NCBI GenBank assembly: GCA_041397845.1
Contig: JAWKVW010000012.1
Coordinates: 1-64,000, forward strand
DNA from: JAKPQE01 sp041397845
GTDB lineage: Bacteria > Pseudomonadota > Alphaproteobacteria > Rhizobiales > JAKPQE01
Direction of reading: 5' to 3'
DNA: 64,000 nt
Part shown: positions 51,488 to 60,486 of the stretch, one piece after another
How the letters are laid out: every line of letters starts with the position of its first letter
Numbering within the stretch: position 1 is the stretch's first letter
Made by a program: the position numbers and the translations under genes
Notes under the pieces: generated by a model
What the model was told of the DNA's origin: nothing
The model's input: the letters and a program-made list of their open reading frames with translations, nothing else
The model's database searches: none

Positions 51488-51900
51488 AGCTCCTGCACGC
51501 CATGCTGCGGGTTCGCGATCCGGAGGCGACGCTGCGGTTCCTGCGCGTCCTCGGAATTCGCGAGACGCGCCGGTTCGACCAGCCGGCGGGGCGCTTCACG
51601 CTGATCTACTGCAGCGACGGGCGCACGCCCTTCGAGATCGAACTCACACACAACTGGGATCGCGAGGACAACTACGCGACGGGAGACGCCTTCGGACACA
51701 TCGCAGTCGGTGTCGGCGACATCTACGCCGCCTGCGAGGAACTGATGGGACTTGGCGCGACGGTGGCTCGACCGCCGCGCGACGGAGCGATGGCGTTCGT
51801 CAAGACCCCGGACGGGATCTCGATCGAACTGCTGAACATGGGCGCCTCAGGACCGGTACCAGCCAAATGGCTCGCCATGCCCAATACGGGCACCTGGTGA
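51484..51900 (+). CDS. VOC-family (glyoxalase I-like) protein
   Basis: A 138-residue VOC protein starting MKLLHAMLRVRDPEATLRFL. Four metal ligands are visible: His5 (LLHAML), Glu in PFEIELTHN, His in FGHIAVGV and Glu in SIELLNM, as in lactoylglutathione lyase. The start overlaps the previous stop by 4 bases. It may be true glyoxalase I, detoxifying methylglyoxal, or a relative acting on the operon's own substrate. Confidence 0.82.
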   Translation: MKLLHAMLRVRDPEATLRFLRVLGIRETRRFDQPAGRFTLIYCSDGRTPFEIELTHNWDREDNYATGDAFGHIAVGVGDIYAACEELMGLGATVARPPRDGAMAFVKTPDGISIELLNMGASGPVPAKWLAMPNTGTW

Positions 51901-51929
51901 CCGGCCGAGCGACAAGGACGGAGAACAGG

Positions 51930-52745
51930 ATGGACAACGCTGTTCGAATGATCGTCATGGATCTCGACGATACGTTGCTCAACGAAGATCTTGAAATCAG
52001 CCCCTATACGGAAAAGGTCGTCAAGAACGCGCAGAGTCAGGGAATTGCGGCGGTGATCGCTTCCGGGCGACCGACGCCGGCGATCATGCCCTATGCGCGG
52101 CAGCTCGGGCTGGCCGAAAACGGCGGCTACGTCATCTCCTACAACGGCGCGATCGTGACGGACTGCGCCACCGGGCAGGACATCTTCCGCTGCATGCTGA
52201 CGGCGGAGGACATCGAACTCCTGCTCGGCATTCATGCCGCCAACGACGTCTTCATCCACACCTACATGGATGGCGCCGTGGTGACGCCGAAGACCAACGA
52301 ATTCACCGAATTCGAGGGCAAGCTCACGGGCATGCCGGTGCGCGAGGTCGACGACTTAGCGGGTTCGCTCGACCGGGAGCTGGTGAAGATCCTGCTGCTT
52401 GACGAGCCGGCGCGGCTGAAGGCGCTCGAGGAGCGCCTGCGGCCGCAGATCGGTGACCGGCTGAGCATGAACATCTCCAAGCCGTTCTTCCTGGAGTTCA
52501 CCAACCGGCTGGTCGACAAGGCCAAATCGATTGCCTTCCTGTGCAACCGGCTTGGCATCGACATCTCCGACGCGATGGCGATCGGCGACAGCTACAACGA
52601 CATCACGATGATCCGCGACAGCGGTTTCGGCGTCGCCATGGCGAACGCTCCGGCGGACGTGAAGCGGCACGCCAAGCACATCACCCACTGCAACAACACG
52701 GATGGCGTCGCCACGGCGATCAACCGTTTTGCGCTTGCCGTGTAG
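51930..52745 (+). CDS. Cof-type HAD hydrolase
   Basis: A 271-residue phosphatase of the HAD IIB (Cof) group. Motif I is IVMDLDDTLL, motif II ASGRP, and motif IV AIGDSYNDITMI. Substrates of the group are sugar phosphates or cofactors such as FMN or PLP. It is in the same operon as two VOC proteins, a cupin, an acetyltransferase and an oxygenase, which hints at a small-molecule pathway. Confidence 0.88.
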   Translation: MDNAVRMIVMDLDDTLLNEDLEISPYTEKVVKNAQSQGIAAVIASGRPTPAIMPYARQLGLAENGGYVISYNGAIVTDCATGQDIFRCMLTAEDIELLLGIHAANDVFIHTYMDGAVVTPKTNEFTEFEGKLTGMPVREVDDLAGSLDRELVKILLLDEPARLKALEERLRPQIGDRLSMNISKPFFLEFTNRLVDKAKSIAFLCNRLGIDISDAMAIGDSYNDITMIRDSGFGVAMANAPADVKRHAKHITHCNNTDGVATAINRFALAV

Positions 52746-52769
52746 GCGGCAAAGCTTCGGAGACGCGCG

Positions 52770-53114
52770 ATGATCTACACCCAGTCCGACTTCAAGAGCT
52801 ACGCCCGGCCCAACCTCAAGGGCGGCGGCGGCGAAGTCCTGATCACGGAGTTCGTGCCCAAGGAGGCGATGACCAACTGCCGGCTGATTTGCGAGCAGGT
52901 GGTGCCGACAGGCGCGAGCATCGGCCGACATGTCCACCTCAACGAGACCGAGTTCTACCTCATTCACAAGGGAACCGGGATCGTCATCGAGGCGGACGGC
53001 GAGAAGCCAGTGGGTCCGGGCGATGTTGTCGTCACGGGACATGGCGAGATGCACAGCGTCGTCAATACCGGCGATGACGATCTCGTCATGACGGCGATCA
53101 TCGTCACCCACTGA
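52770..53114 (+). CDS. Cupin-domain protein
   Basis: A 114-residue single cupin. Motif 1 (GRHVHLNETEFYLIHKGTG) carries the HxH...E metal ligands and motif 2 (GDVVVTGHGEMHSVVN) the last His. Such proteins serve as isomerases, small dioxygenases or binding proteins; the specific role is unknown. Confidence 0.85.
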   Translation: MIYTQSDFKSYARPNLKGGGGEVLITEFVPKEAMTNCRLICEQVVPTGASIGRHVHLNETEFYLIHKGTGIVIEADGEKPVGPGDVVVTGHGEMHSVVNTGDDDLVMTAIIVTH

Positions 53115-53201
53115 CCGGCGGGTCCGCCCCGCCCCTGCCGCCGCGTCCGGGACGACGCGGCGGCAGCACCCTTCCCCGTCGCAGCCTGAAGGAGCGCCGA
53201 C

Positions 53202-53786
53202 ATGAAAGAGGCACGGGCCAGCGCCGCATCGCTCTCCGAGAAGAAGAAGATGCTGGCGAACATGCATTACGAGCACCTCGATGCGGAGTTGACGGCGGAG
53301 CGCGAGCGGGCCGCCGACCTCACCTTCGCCTTCAACGCGACGCGCGACCGCGAGGTCGGCAAACGGCGCGCGATCCTCTCCGATCTCATCGGGCGGATGG
53401 GTGCCGACTGCGAGATCAAGGCGCCGTTCAAGTGCGACTACGGCTACAACATCGAGCTCGGCGACAGGGTGTTCATGAACTATGGCTGCGTGCTGCTCGA
53501 CTGCAATCGCATCGTCATCGGCAGCGACACACTGCTGGCGCCGGGCGTGCAGATCTCGGCGGCCTATCACCCGACGGATTATGAGCCGCGGCGGCGGAAG
53601 CTCGAAGCGGCCGCGCCGGTGGTCATCGGCAGCAATGTCTGGATCGGTGCCGGCGCCATCATCTGCCCGGGCGTGACGATCGGCGACGATACGACAATCG
53701 GCGCCGGCAGCGTCGTCACCCGGGACATTCCGGCGCGTGTGGTTGCCGCGGGCAATCCCTGCCGGGTCATCCGCGAACTCGACTGA
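53202..53786 (+). CDS. Maltose/galactoside O-acetyltransferase family protein
   Basis: A 194-residue left-handed beta-helix acetyltransferase. The N-terminal helix pair (SEKKKMLANMHYEHLDAEL) and hexapeptide repeats (IGAGAIICPGVTIGDDTTIG) are typical. The catalytic His is in SAAYHPTDYEPR. It acetylates a sugar or sugar-like hydroxyl using acetyl-CoA. In this operon the acceptor is unknown. Confidence 0.88.
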   Translation: MKEARASAASLSEKKKMLANMHYEHLDAELTAERERAADLTFAFNATRDREVGKRRAILSDLIGRMGADCEIKAPFKCDYGYNIELGDRVFMNYGCVLLDCNRIVIGSDTLLAPGVQISAAYHPTDYEPRRRKLEAAAPVVIGSNVWIGAGAIICPGVTIGDDTTIGAGSVVTRDIPARVVAAGNPCRVIRELD

Positions 53787-53802
53787 TGCACGGGAGACGG
53801 CG

Positions 53803-54438
53803 ATGACCATGCTGCAACGGATCGGCGCGTTCTTCGGCGGCTCGCCGGCGTCGCTGCCCGGGCACCGGTTCATCCGGGGCGTCAGCCACGTCAACATCGG
53901 CGTGCCGGACCTTGGCGAGGCGATCGCGTTCTATGGCAAGCTGCTGGACGCGCGGCCGATCCGGTCGTTCCCGAGGTTCCGCAATGCCGGCTTTGCCCGT
54001 TCGGCCGGCTTCCTCGAACGGCCCGAGGATATCGAGGTCAGCATCGCGTTCCTCGAGATCCCCGGCGCCGGGCTGACGCTGGAGCTGATGCAATACCATT
54101 CGCCGGCGGCCGAGGACCGGATCGCCCGGCTCGGCGTCAACGACATTGCCGGAGTTCGCCACATCGCCCTGAAGGTCGTGGCGATCGATGAAGCGTTCAG
54201 CCATGTAGCGGCCATTCCCGGCGTGCGGCTGATCAATCCGAGCGCGGAGTACCGGCCGTTCCGGATCGACGGGATCGCGGCGAGCGAGTTCCAGTTCCAC
54301 GACCCGCTGCTTGAGGCCGACGCCGGGGAAAAGGCCAAGGTCGCCGAGATCGTCGGGCGCATCCGCTACTTCTATTTCGTCGACCCTTACGGGGTGCAGT
54401 GGGAATTCGAGCAGGGCCACGACGACATGGGCCACTAG
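53803..54438 (+). CDS. VOC-family protein (glyoxalase/dioxygenase superfamily)
   Basis: A 211-residue protein from ATG 53803. The first half carries VSHVNIGVPDLGEAIAFYGK and LTLELMQY, the second VRHIALKVVAIDEAF and FVDPYGVQWEFEQG, giving His/Glu metal ligands of a VOC module. It is larger than the 51484 VOC protein and not close to it. The reaction is unknown. Confidence 0.75.
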   Translation: MTMLQRIGAFFGGSPASLPGHRFIRGVSHVNIGVPDLGEAIAFYGKLLDARPIRSFPRFRNAGFARSAGFLERPEDIEVSIAFLEIPGAGLTLELMQYHSPAAEDRIARLGVNDIAGVRHIALKVVAIDEAFSHVAAIPGVRLINPSAEYRPFRIDGIAASEFQFHDPLLEADAGEKAKVAEIVGRIRYFYFVDPYGVQWEFEQGHDDMGH

Positions 54439-54479
54439 GCCCGGTCGCTGCCCTTTTGGGAAATCGAGGAGGACCGGCA

Positions 54480-55262
54480 ATGCCGAGCGATACGATGATG
54501 GAAGCTGAATACCGGCCTGTTGCCCATATTCCCGGCTCGCTGCCCGGTGGCGGGTTCGTGGCAAACACGCCGATCTGGGGCGTGACGATGCCGCCGCTGC
54601 TCAGACCCGTTTCGGCGCGCACCGTCGAGACCCGGCGCGAGGAAGTCGATATCGGCGGCAAGCTCGCCTTCTATGTCGAGAACGTCTTCGATGCCGACGA
54701 GGCGGATGCGTTCGTCGCCCTGACCGAGCGGCTCGGCTACCGCTCGGAAGCGCCGGGCATCCAGACGCCGCCCGGCATGCGGCAGAACAAGTCGGTGCAC
54801 TGGGTGGCGGACGAGACGCTGCTCGGGCCGATTTTCGAGCGGATCAGGCCGCACCTGCCGGCGGTGCTCGACGGTGACCGGCTGCATGGCCGGCTCAGCC
54901 ATCGCATCAACATGTACCGCTACGACCACAACGACATTTTCAACCTGCACATCGACGGCGACTGGCCCGGCTATGGCCTGTCGGCGGACCGGCGGTCGAT
55001 GGTCGAGTGGGATGGCGTGTTTTCGAAGATCACGATGCTGCTCTATCTCAACGGTCGCGAGGACGGCATCGAGGGCGGCGAGACGCTGCTCTACAACGAG
55101 GGTGAAGTCCGGGCCGCGATCACCCCGAAAAAGGGGCGCGCGCTGTTCTTCCGTCACGGTCACGGCGCGTCGTCGGTACTGCATGTCGGCGGACGGGTTA
55201 CCGGCCCGGTCAGCAAATACGTTGCCCGCATCAACGTGATGTACGAAATCGGCGGCGCCTGA
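54480..55262 (+). CDS. 2-oxoglutarate/Fe(II)-dependent oxygenase (prolyl-4-hydroxylase-like)
   Basis: A 260-residue protein from ATG 54480 with GGAGG upstream. The Fe(II) ligands are HID (NLHIDGDWPGYGL) and a distal His (FRHGHGASSVLHVGG), with the 2OG-binding Arg likely in KYVARINVMYEI. EGGETLLYNEGEVRAAITPK matches the double-stranded beta-helix of P4H-type oxygenases. It ends the operon that starts at 50412. The substrate could be a peptide, amino acid or small molecule. Confidence 0.85.
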   Translation: MPSDTMMEAEYRPVAHIPGSLPGGGFVANTPIWGVTMPPLLRPVSARTVETRREEVDIGGKLAFYVENVFDADEADAFVALTERLGYRSEAPGIQTPPGMRQNKSVHWVADETLLGPIFERIRPHLPAVLDGDRLHGRLSHRINMYRYDHNDIFNLHIDGDWPGYGLSADRRSMVEWDGVFSKITMLLYLNGREDGIEGGETLLYNEGEVRAAITPKKGRALFFRHGHGASSVLHVGGRVTGPVSKYVARINVMYEIGGA

Positions 55263-55371
55263 ACGAGGCGCCGACCACTCGCGGGAATGTAAATTCCCTG
55301 TTCATGCGGTTCTGGCTATGGTGCGCGCTTTCCGGAAGGTTGGCGGACCTGAGGCGCACCATCGAGGATCC

Positions 55372-55908
55372 ATGGCGAAGATCACGGCAGCATTTCCCGC
55401 GTCCTGGTGGCGGTTTCTGGTCGCCGCGGTGCTGCGCGGCGTGCCACTGGCATTTGCCTATGCGCTCGCCGTCGGGGTGGCTGTCCTCGTCAACGTCGCA
55501 TTGATGGACCAGGCGTTCGGCGGGCGGGTGACGACGCTCGTCGTGATTTTCGTCCTCGGCTCGCTGTTCGGCGGCGTTTTCGCTTACGGGACCGGGGCGT
55601 TTTTCGGTCGCGGGCGGTCGTCGAGCCAGCGTTTCGCGGCGATGATGGCGGGTCTCGTCTTCTTCACCGGCGGCGTCACGACGGCATTCTACGCCCTGCA
55701 GTTCCGCGCCTATTTTGTCTCCTCGCACGATCCGTTTCTGCAAGGCTACTGGCTGCAGCAGAACCTGATGACGATGGCGGCGGCGGTCTATCAGTTCGCG
55801 ACGGCGGGCCTGCGCTATCTTTTGCCGGCCGGGCTGCCAGTGCTTTTCGGCGCGGCCCTGCTGTTTTCGGTGTCGGCGCGGCGGTTCAATGCCGATTGGC
55901 GAGATTGA
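55372..55908 (+). CDS. Membrane protein of unknown function
   Basis: A 178-residue protein from ATG 55372 (MAKITAAFPASWWRFLVAAV) with four or five predicted membrane helices and a charged tail (ARRFNADWRD). No family is recognised. It lies between the 2OG oxygenase and purB with gaps on both sides, so is probably a separate gene. Confidence 0.65.
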   Translation: MAKITAAFPASWWRFLVAAVLRGVPLAFAYALAVGVAVLVNVALMDQAFGGRVTTLVVIFVLGSLFGGVFAYGTGAFFGRGRSSSQRFAAMMAGLVFFTGGVTTAFYALQFRAYFVSSHDPFLQGYWLQQNLMTMAAAVYQFATAGLRYLLPAGLPVLFGAALLFSVSARRFNADWRD

Positions 55909-55966
55909 GATCGCGGCGGCTTCCTGATAGACCGCGACCAAACGCCAAACGCCGAAGGAAAAGCCG

Positions 55967-57274
55967 ATGATCCAGCGCTACAGCCGCCCGGAGATGGCAG
56001 CCATCTGGTCGCCTGAATCCAAGTTCCGCATCTGGTTCGAAATCGAGGCGCATGCGACCGATGCGCTCGCCGAGCTCGGCGTCGTGCCGAAGTCGGCGGC
56101 GGCGACGATCTGGGAAAAGGGCGGCGCGGCGACGTTCGACGTCGAGCGCATCGACGAGATCGAGCGCGTCACCAAGCATGACGTCATCGCGTTCCTCACC
56201 CATCTTGCCGAGATCGTCGGCCCGGACGCCCGTTTCGTCCATCAGGGCATGACGTCGTCCGACGTGCTCGACACCTGCTTCAACGTCCAGCTCGTCAAGG
56301 CGGCGGATCTTCTCATTGCCGATCTCGACGGCCTTCTCGGCGCCCTGAAGCGCCGGGCGATCGAGCACAAGGACACGGTCTGCATCGGCCGCTCGCACGG
56401 CATTCATGCCGAGCCGGTGACCTTCGGCCTGAAGCTTGCCGGCGCCTATGCCGAATTCCAGCGGGCGCGGCAGCGTCTCGTTGCGGCGCGCGAGGAAATC
56501 GCCACCTGCGCCATTTCCGGCGCGGTCGGCACCTTTGCCAACATCGACCCGCGGGTCGAGGAACACGTCGCCGAGAAGATGGGCCTGGCGGTCGAGCCGG
56601 TATCGACGCAGGTCATCCCGCGTGATCGTCACGCGATGTTCTTTGCCGTGCTCGGCGTCATCGCCTCGTCGATCGAGCGTCTGGCGATCGAGGTCCGGCA
56701 CCTGCAGCGGACCGAAGTGCTCGAGGCGGAAGAGTATTTCTCGCCGGGCCAGAAAGGCTCGTCGGCGATGCCGCACAAGCGCAATCCGGTGCTGACCGAG
56801 AACCTCACCGGCCTTGCCCGGATGGTGCGCGCCTATGCGCTGCCGGCGATGGAGAACGTGGCGCTCTGGCATGAGCGCGACATCTCCCATTCCTCGGTCG
56901 AGCGCATGATCGGTCCCGACGCCACGGTGACGCTCGACTTCGCGCTGGTGCGCCTGACCAGCGTCGTCGACAAGCTGGTGGTCTATCCGCAGAACATGCA
57001 GCGCAATCTCGACCTGCTCGGCGGTCTCGTCCACTCGCAGCGCGTCCTGCTGGCGCTGACGCAGGCCGGCGTGTCGCGCGAGGATGCCTATCGGCTGGTG
57101 CAGCGCAACGCGATGAAGGTCTGGGAGGAAGGCAAGGACTTCCTGACCGAGCTGAAGGCCGATCCGGATGTCGCCAAGGCGCTCGGCGAAGCCGAGCTCG
57201 AGGAGAAGTTCGACCTCGGCTATCACACGAAGCATGTCGACACGATCTTCGCGCGCGTCTTCGGCAAGGCCTGA
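55967..57274 (+). CDS. purB: Adenylosuccinate lyase
   Basis: A 435-residue enzyme used twice in purine synthesis (SAICAR to AICAR, adenylosuccinate to AMP). The fumarase-superfamily signature GSSAMPHKRNPV, the T/S-SSD motif (MTSSDVLDTCFN) and GRSHGIHAEPVTFGLK are intact. The start MIQRYSRPEMAAIWSPESKF is standard for PurB. Confidence 0.96.
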   Translation: MIQRYSRPEMAAIWSPESKFRIWFEIEAHATDALAELGVVPKSAAATIWEKGGAATFDVERIDEIERVTKHDVIAFLTHLAEIVGPDARFVHQGMTSSDVLDTCFNVQLVKAADLLIADLDGLLGALKRRAIEHKDTVCIGRSHGIHAEPVTFGLKLAGAYAEFQRARQRLVAAREEIATCAISGAVGTFANIDPRVEEHVAEKMGLAVEPVSTQVIPRDRHAMFFAVLGVIASSIERLAIEVRHLQRTEVLEAEEYFSPGQKGSSAMPHKRNPVLTENLTGLARMVRAYALPAMENVALWHERDISHSSVERMIGPDATVTLDFALVRLTSVVDKLVVYPQNMQRNLDLLGGLVHSQRVLLALTQAGVSREDAYRLVQRNAMKVWEEGKDFLTELKADPDVAKALGEAELEEKFDLGYHTKHVDTIFARVFGKA

Positions 57275-57282
57275 GACCGGCG

Positions 57283-57837
57283 ATGAAAGCGGCCGACGCC
57301 GACCTGCTCATCATTCCGGGACTTTCCAACTCCGGGCCCGACCACTGGCAGAGCCGCTGGCAGGCACGCCTGTCGACGGCCCGCCGGGTCGAGCAAACGG
57401 ACTGGGAGGCGCCGGAGTGCGGCGCCTGGACCGCCACGATCGCGGCAGCGGTGGCCGAGGCAACGCGTCCGGTCGTGCTCATCGCCCATTCGCTCGGCGT
57501 GATGGCGGTGGCGCAGGCGGCGGCCAACCTTTCCCCCGACAAGGTCCGGGCGGCGTTTCTCGTCGCCCCGGCCGACGTCGAGGATGAGCAGCGCACGCCT
57601 GATCTCATCCGCTCGTTCGCGCCGGTGCCGCTCGATCCCCTGCCCTTTCCCTCGGTGCTCGTCGCCAGCCGGAACGATCCCTATTGCACATTCAGCAGGG
57701 CAGAAGATTTCGGCTATGCGTGGGGCTCGCTGTTCATCGACGCCGGGGACGCCGGCCACATCAATTCGGATGCGGGCTTCGGACCCTGGCCGGAGGGCTC
57801 GCTGGTTTTTGCCCGGCTGCTCGCCCGGTTGAGTTGA
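57283..57837 (+). CDS. RBBP9/YdeN-family serine hydrolase
   Basis: A 184-residue compact alpha/beta hydrolase. PGLSNSGPDHWQSRWQ is the family's N-terminal block; the nucleophile is in IAHSLGVMA; Asp in ASRNDPYC; His in GHINSDAGFGPWPEG. The natural substrate is unknown. It starts 9 bases behind purB and is probably co-transcribed. Confidence 0.9.
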   Translation: MKAADADLLIIPGLSNSGPDHWQSRWQARLSTARRVEQTDWEAPECGAWTATIAAAVAEATRPVVLIAHSLGVMAVAQAAANLSPDKVRAAFLVAPADVEDEQRTPDLIRSFAPVPLDPLPFPSVLVASRNDPYCTFSRAEDFGYAWGSLFIDAGDAGHINSDAGFGPWPEGSLVFARLLARLS

Positions 57838-57946
57838 GCAGCTACGGGTTTTCCCCAAAAATCGCGGTGGACGGGGCCGGCGTCGTTGATGCCTGCCGGG
57901 ATGACCCTTATTGTCTGTCGGCTTTCAAAGGGTAAGGGGCATTCAA

Positions 57947-58330
57947 ATGAGACTTCAGATCATTGCCGTTCTGGCGGCAGCGACGACCGTTGCCGGCTGC
58001 GCGTCGGTTACCAAGGGCACCTCGCAGAACATCACGATCAACTCTTCGCCGTCCGGTGCGTCGTGCACCGTCGAGCGCGAAGGGAAAATGATCGCCACGA
58101 TCCCGGCGACGCCGCAGATCATCAAGGTGTCGAAGTCGAAGAACGATCTGACGCTCACCTGCAACCTCGCCGGCTACAAGACCGCGCAATACGTCATCCC
58201 GTCGGATGTCGAGGCGATGACGGCGGGCAACGTGATCTTCGGCGGTCTCGTCGGCCTGGCGATCGACGCCGGCACCGGCGCGATGAACAAGTACGACGCC
58301 AACGTCACCGTCGTTCTGCAGCCGGAATGA
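57947..58330 (+). CDS. Small lipoprotein with PEGA-like domain
   Basis: A 127-residue lipoprotein; the start at ATG 57947 gives a signal peptide with lipobox VAGC (Cys18). INSSPSGASCTVEREGKMIA and CNLAGYKTAQYVIPSDVEAM form a PEGA-like beta domain; a glycine-rich hydrophobic stretch (FGGLVGLAIDAGTGAMN) follows. It is a common alphaproteobacterial envelope protein of unknown role. Confidence 0.8.
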   Translation: MRLQIIAVLAAATTVAGCASVTKGTSQNITINSSPSGASCTVEREGKMIATIPATPQIIKVSKSKNDLTLTCNLAGYKTAQYVIPSDVEAMTAGNVIFGGLVGLAIDAGTGAMNKYDANVTVVLQPE

Positions 58331-58376
58331 GGCGAAGCGCTTCGGCGCTTCCTCCTTCGCCAATGCGAAGACAAGA

Positions 58377-58413
58377 AAACCCGCTCCGGTCGCCCGGTGC
58401 GGGTTTTCCTTTC
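58377..58413 (+). terminator. Terminator after the lipoprotein gene
   Basis: AAAACCCGC-tccggtcgcccggt-GCGGGTTTTCC: a stem of seven or more pairs flanked by A and T runs, about 45 bases behind the stop at 58330. Confidence 0.7.
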
Positions 58414-58487
58414 CCTCGGTGGCGCGGCGCGGGGCCGCGCCCTTTTCGCGGCGCGAAACCGTTGGCCGGCCGTCAGGCCGGCGCAAT

Positions 58488-58682
58488 TCACCTGGTCTTG
58501 CGTGCCTGATCGACCGCCTTGGCGACGAAGAAGGTGATGACAGTACCGAGCACAAAGCCGATCGCGATCACGATCGGAGCGGACTTGAGGTCGGCCATAT
58601 TGGCCGCCAGAAGCGCCGTGAAAAGAATGCCGGCAACCGTCGTTGCGACGATCGGCAGCATCAACCAGAACAACTTGCCCAT
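58488..58682 (-). CDS. Small two-helix membrane protein
   Basis: A 64-residue protein from ATG 58682 with two membrane helices (FWLMLPIVATTVAGILFTAL, PIVIAIGFVLGTVITFFVAK) and a basic end (ARKTR). A longer upstream frame is arginine-rich and not credible. The function is unknown. Confidence 0.7.
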   Translation of the reverse strand: MGKLFWLMLPIVATTVAGILFTALLAANMADLKSAPIVIAIGFVLGTVITFFVAKAVDQARKTR

Positions 58683-59017
58683 TTCAGCCTCCAAGGATGA
58701 ACCCTGAGCGTGCTCGCGCACGACCCTTCCTTCGAACAGACCACCGCCGACGGCGACCTGCCGGCCCATGTCGAGCCAAGAACAGTTCCCCTCACCGCCG
58801 GGCGTTGGTTCCGCCCCATCGCGCCGGATAATCCCGAGCCGCCGGGACAGGGTCAACGTGCTCTAGAGTCGCATCATTGATGCTGATCAAAGGGCAGACC
58901 AAATCGGCGGAACGCGGCATCCTTGCGGGCGAAAACAGGCGTCGGGGAAATGGCCGGCCGACGGTCTCGCGGGCCCGGTCAGCGGGCCGGCGGCTGCAAA
59001 GCCGGCGAATCATGCAC
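58683..59017. other. Intergenic region, nothing recognised
   Basis: About 335 bases between the small membrane protein (leftward) and the end of the aldolase gene. It must hold the promoter for the former. No dyad, repeat or protein-like frame stands out. Confidence 0.4.
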
Positions 59018-59791
59018 TCAGCGGGCCCGGGAGAAATCGTCGACGAAGCCGGCCATGCCGGCCGTGAGATAGCCGGCGTCCGTGCCGAGGGCGACGAAAC
59101 GGTAGCCGAGGCTCTTCACGCGTGCGGCCATGGCCGGGGTCACCGTGAAGGCCGAGGCAATCTTGCCATGAAAGGCGGCGCGGGCGGCAACGTGGATGAA
59201 TGCCGCGTCGACGGCGGGCGCGGACGGGTCGACGGCGGCGCCTTCGGCGATCGTGATCGAGAGGTCAGAGGGTCCGACAAAAACGCCGTCGATGCCGTCA
59301 ACCGCGAGAATGTCGTCGATCGCGGCAAGGGCCTCGCGGGTCTCGATCATCGCCAGCGACAGGCAGAAATCATTGGCGCCGGTCAGGTAGGTGGCGCGGT
59401 CGAGCCCCATCAGGGCCATCGCCCGCTGCGGCCCCCAGGACCGGGCGCCGGTCGGCGGGTACTTCGTGGCGGCAACGAATTCGCGGGCGAGGTCGGCGTT
59501 GTCGATCATCGGGGCGATGACGACCGAGGCGCCGGCGTCGAGCACGCGACTCGCCTCGCCCCAGGCGTTCAGCGCAAGGCGGACGGCGGCGGGCTTGCCG
59601 GCAAGGGCGACGGCCGAGATCGCGGCCATGGTCGAGGCGATGTCGTGGCCGCCATGCTGCATGTCGATGGTGACGCAGTCGAACGGGCCACGGGCCAGCG
59701 CCTCGGCCAGCGCCGGCGATGCCATCGTGCTCCAGGCGGAAAGGGCGAAGCCGCCCTCCCTGATATTCCCGACCAATGCGGACGCCGGCAC
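59018..59791 (-). CDS. HpcH/HpaI-family class II aldolase
   Basis: A 257-residue metal-dependent pyruvate aldolase. FDCVTIDMQHGGHD contains the conserved DxQHG catalytic/metal region; VIAPMIDNADLAREFVAATK with the Lys/Arg-rich RSWGPQRA loop and VDGIDGVFVGPSDLSITI are family signatures (metal Glu in AMIETREAL, Asp in GPSDLS). It splits or joins 4-hydroxy-2-oxo acids; the true substrate is unknown. It is not linked with the meta-cleavage genes. Confidence 0.88.
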   Translation of the reverse strand: MPASALVGNIREGGFALSAWSTMASPALAEALARGPFDCVTIDMQHGGHDIASTMAAISAVALAGKPAAVRLALNAWGEASRVLDAGASVVIAPMIDNADLAREFVAATKYPPTGARSWGPQRAMALMGLDRATYLTGANDFCLSLAMIETREALAAIDDILAVDGIDGVFVGPSDLSITIAEGAAVDPSAPAVDAAFIHVAARAAFHGKIASAFTVTPAMAARVKSLGYRFVALGTDAGYLTAGMAGFVDDFSRAR

Positions 59792-59853
59792 AGTTCACCG
59801 CCTTTCGGGGTCGGCGCCGGCGTGCCCTTCCGGCAGGTGCCGGCGCCAGATTG

Positions 59854-60177
59854 TCACTGACCGCTGGTGAGCTGCTCGAAAGCGGTTTGCATCAGCTCGG
59901 ACATGGTGCGCTCGATCTGGTGATCAGACTGCTGCACGCCGGCCGCATCGAAATCACCGCGAATCTTGCGGAAGACGTCCTGGTCGCCGGGCTCCTCGAA
60001 ATCGGAGCGGACGACGGACTTGGCGTATTCCTCGGCGGCGTCGCCGGAAAGGCCAAGCTTCTCGGCAGCCCAAAGGCCAAGGAGGCGATTGCGCCGCGCG
60101 GTTGCCCGGAAGCGAAGCTCCTCGTCCTGGGCAAACTTCTTTTCGTAGGCCTTTTCGCGTTCGTCGAATGCAGACAT
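59854..60177 (-). CDS. DUF1476 protein (ATP synthase zeta-type inhibitor)
   Basis: A 107-residue helical protein, start MSAFDEREKAYEKKFAQDEE at 60177. FRATARRNRLLGLWAAEKLG and YAKSVVRSDFEEPGDQDVFR are diagnostic for DUF1476, the alphaproteobacterial F1-ATPase zeta subunit that blocks reverse rotation. It is divergent from purC, a common arrangement in Hyphomicrobiales. Confidence 0.92.
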   Translation of the reverse strand: MSAFDEREKAYEKKFAQDEELRFRATARRNRLLGLWAAEKLGLSGDAAEEYAKSVVRSDFEEPGDQDVFRKIRGDFDAAGVQQSDHQIERTMSELMQTAFEQLTSGQ

Positions 60178-60486
60178 CAATCTCTCCCGAAAGGAACCGC
60201 CGAGGCGGGGCCGAATTTTCTTGCTCTTCGATCCCGGATATAGGTACTCGATCCGCCCCTTGCATAGCCCGCAAGGGACCCCAAATCAACGAAGCCGGAT
60301 GCTACCCTTTCGTTACAGGGCCAGCATTGCGTCGGCGTTGTGCATACCGCCGGGATCGAGTAGGTTCCCGCCGGACCGTTCCCGGTCCAGCCCGCTTTGA
60401 AAGCGGAAGTAAACCCCGCCGAGGCTTGCCAACGGCAATCGGAGTGCTCGGCACCAATGGATTTTCTCAAACCACGGTATATCCCA
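60178..60486. promoter_or_regulatory. Divergent promoter region of DUF1476 gene and purC
   Basis: A gap of about 310 bases with start regions for both neighbours. An in-frame extension upstream of purC exists but its translation lacks conservation. No riboswitch fold or clear PurR-like box could be recognised by eye. Confidence 0.4.

Noticed and set aside
60178..60486. A purine or PRPP riboswitch before purC
   Set aside because: The stretch has no recognisable conserved aptamer core; the short GC hairpins are not specific.
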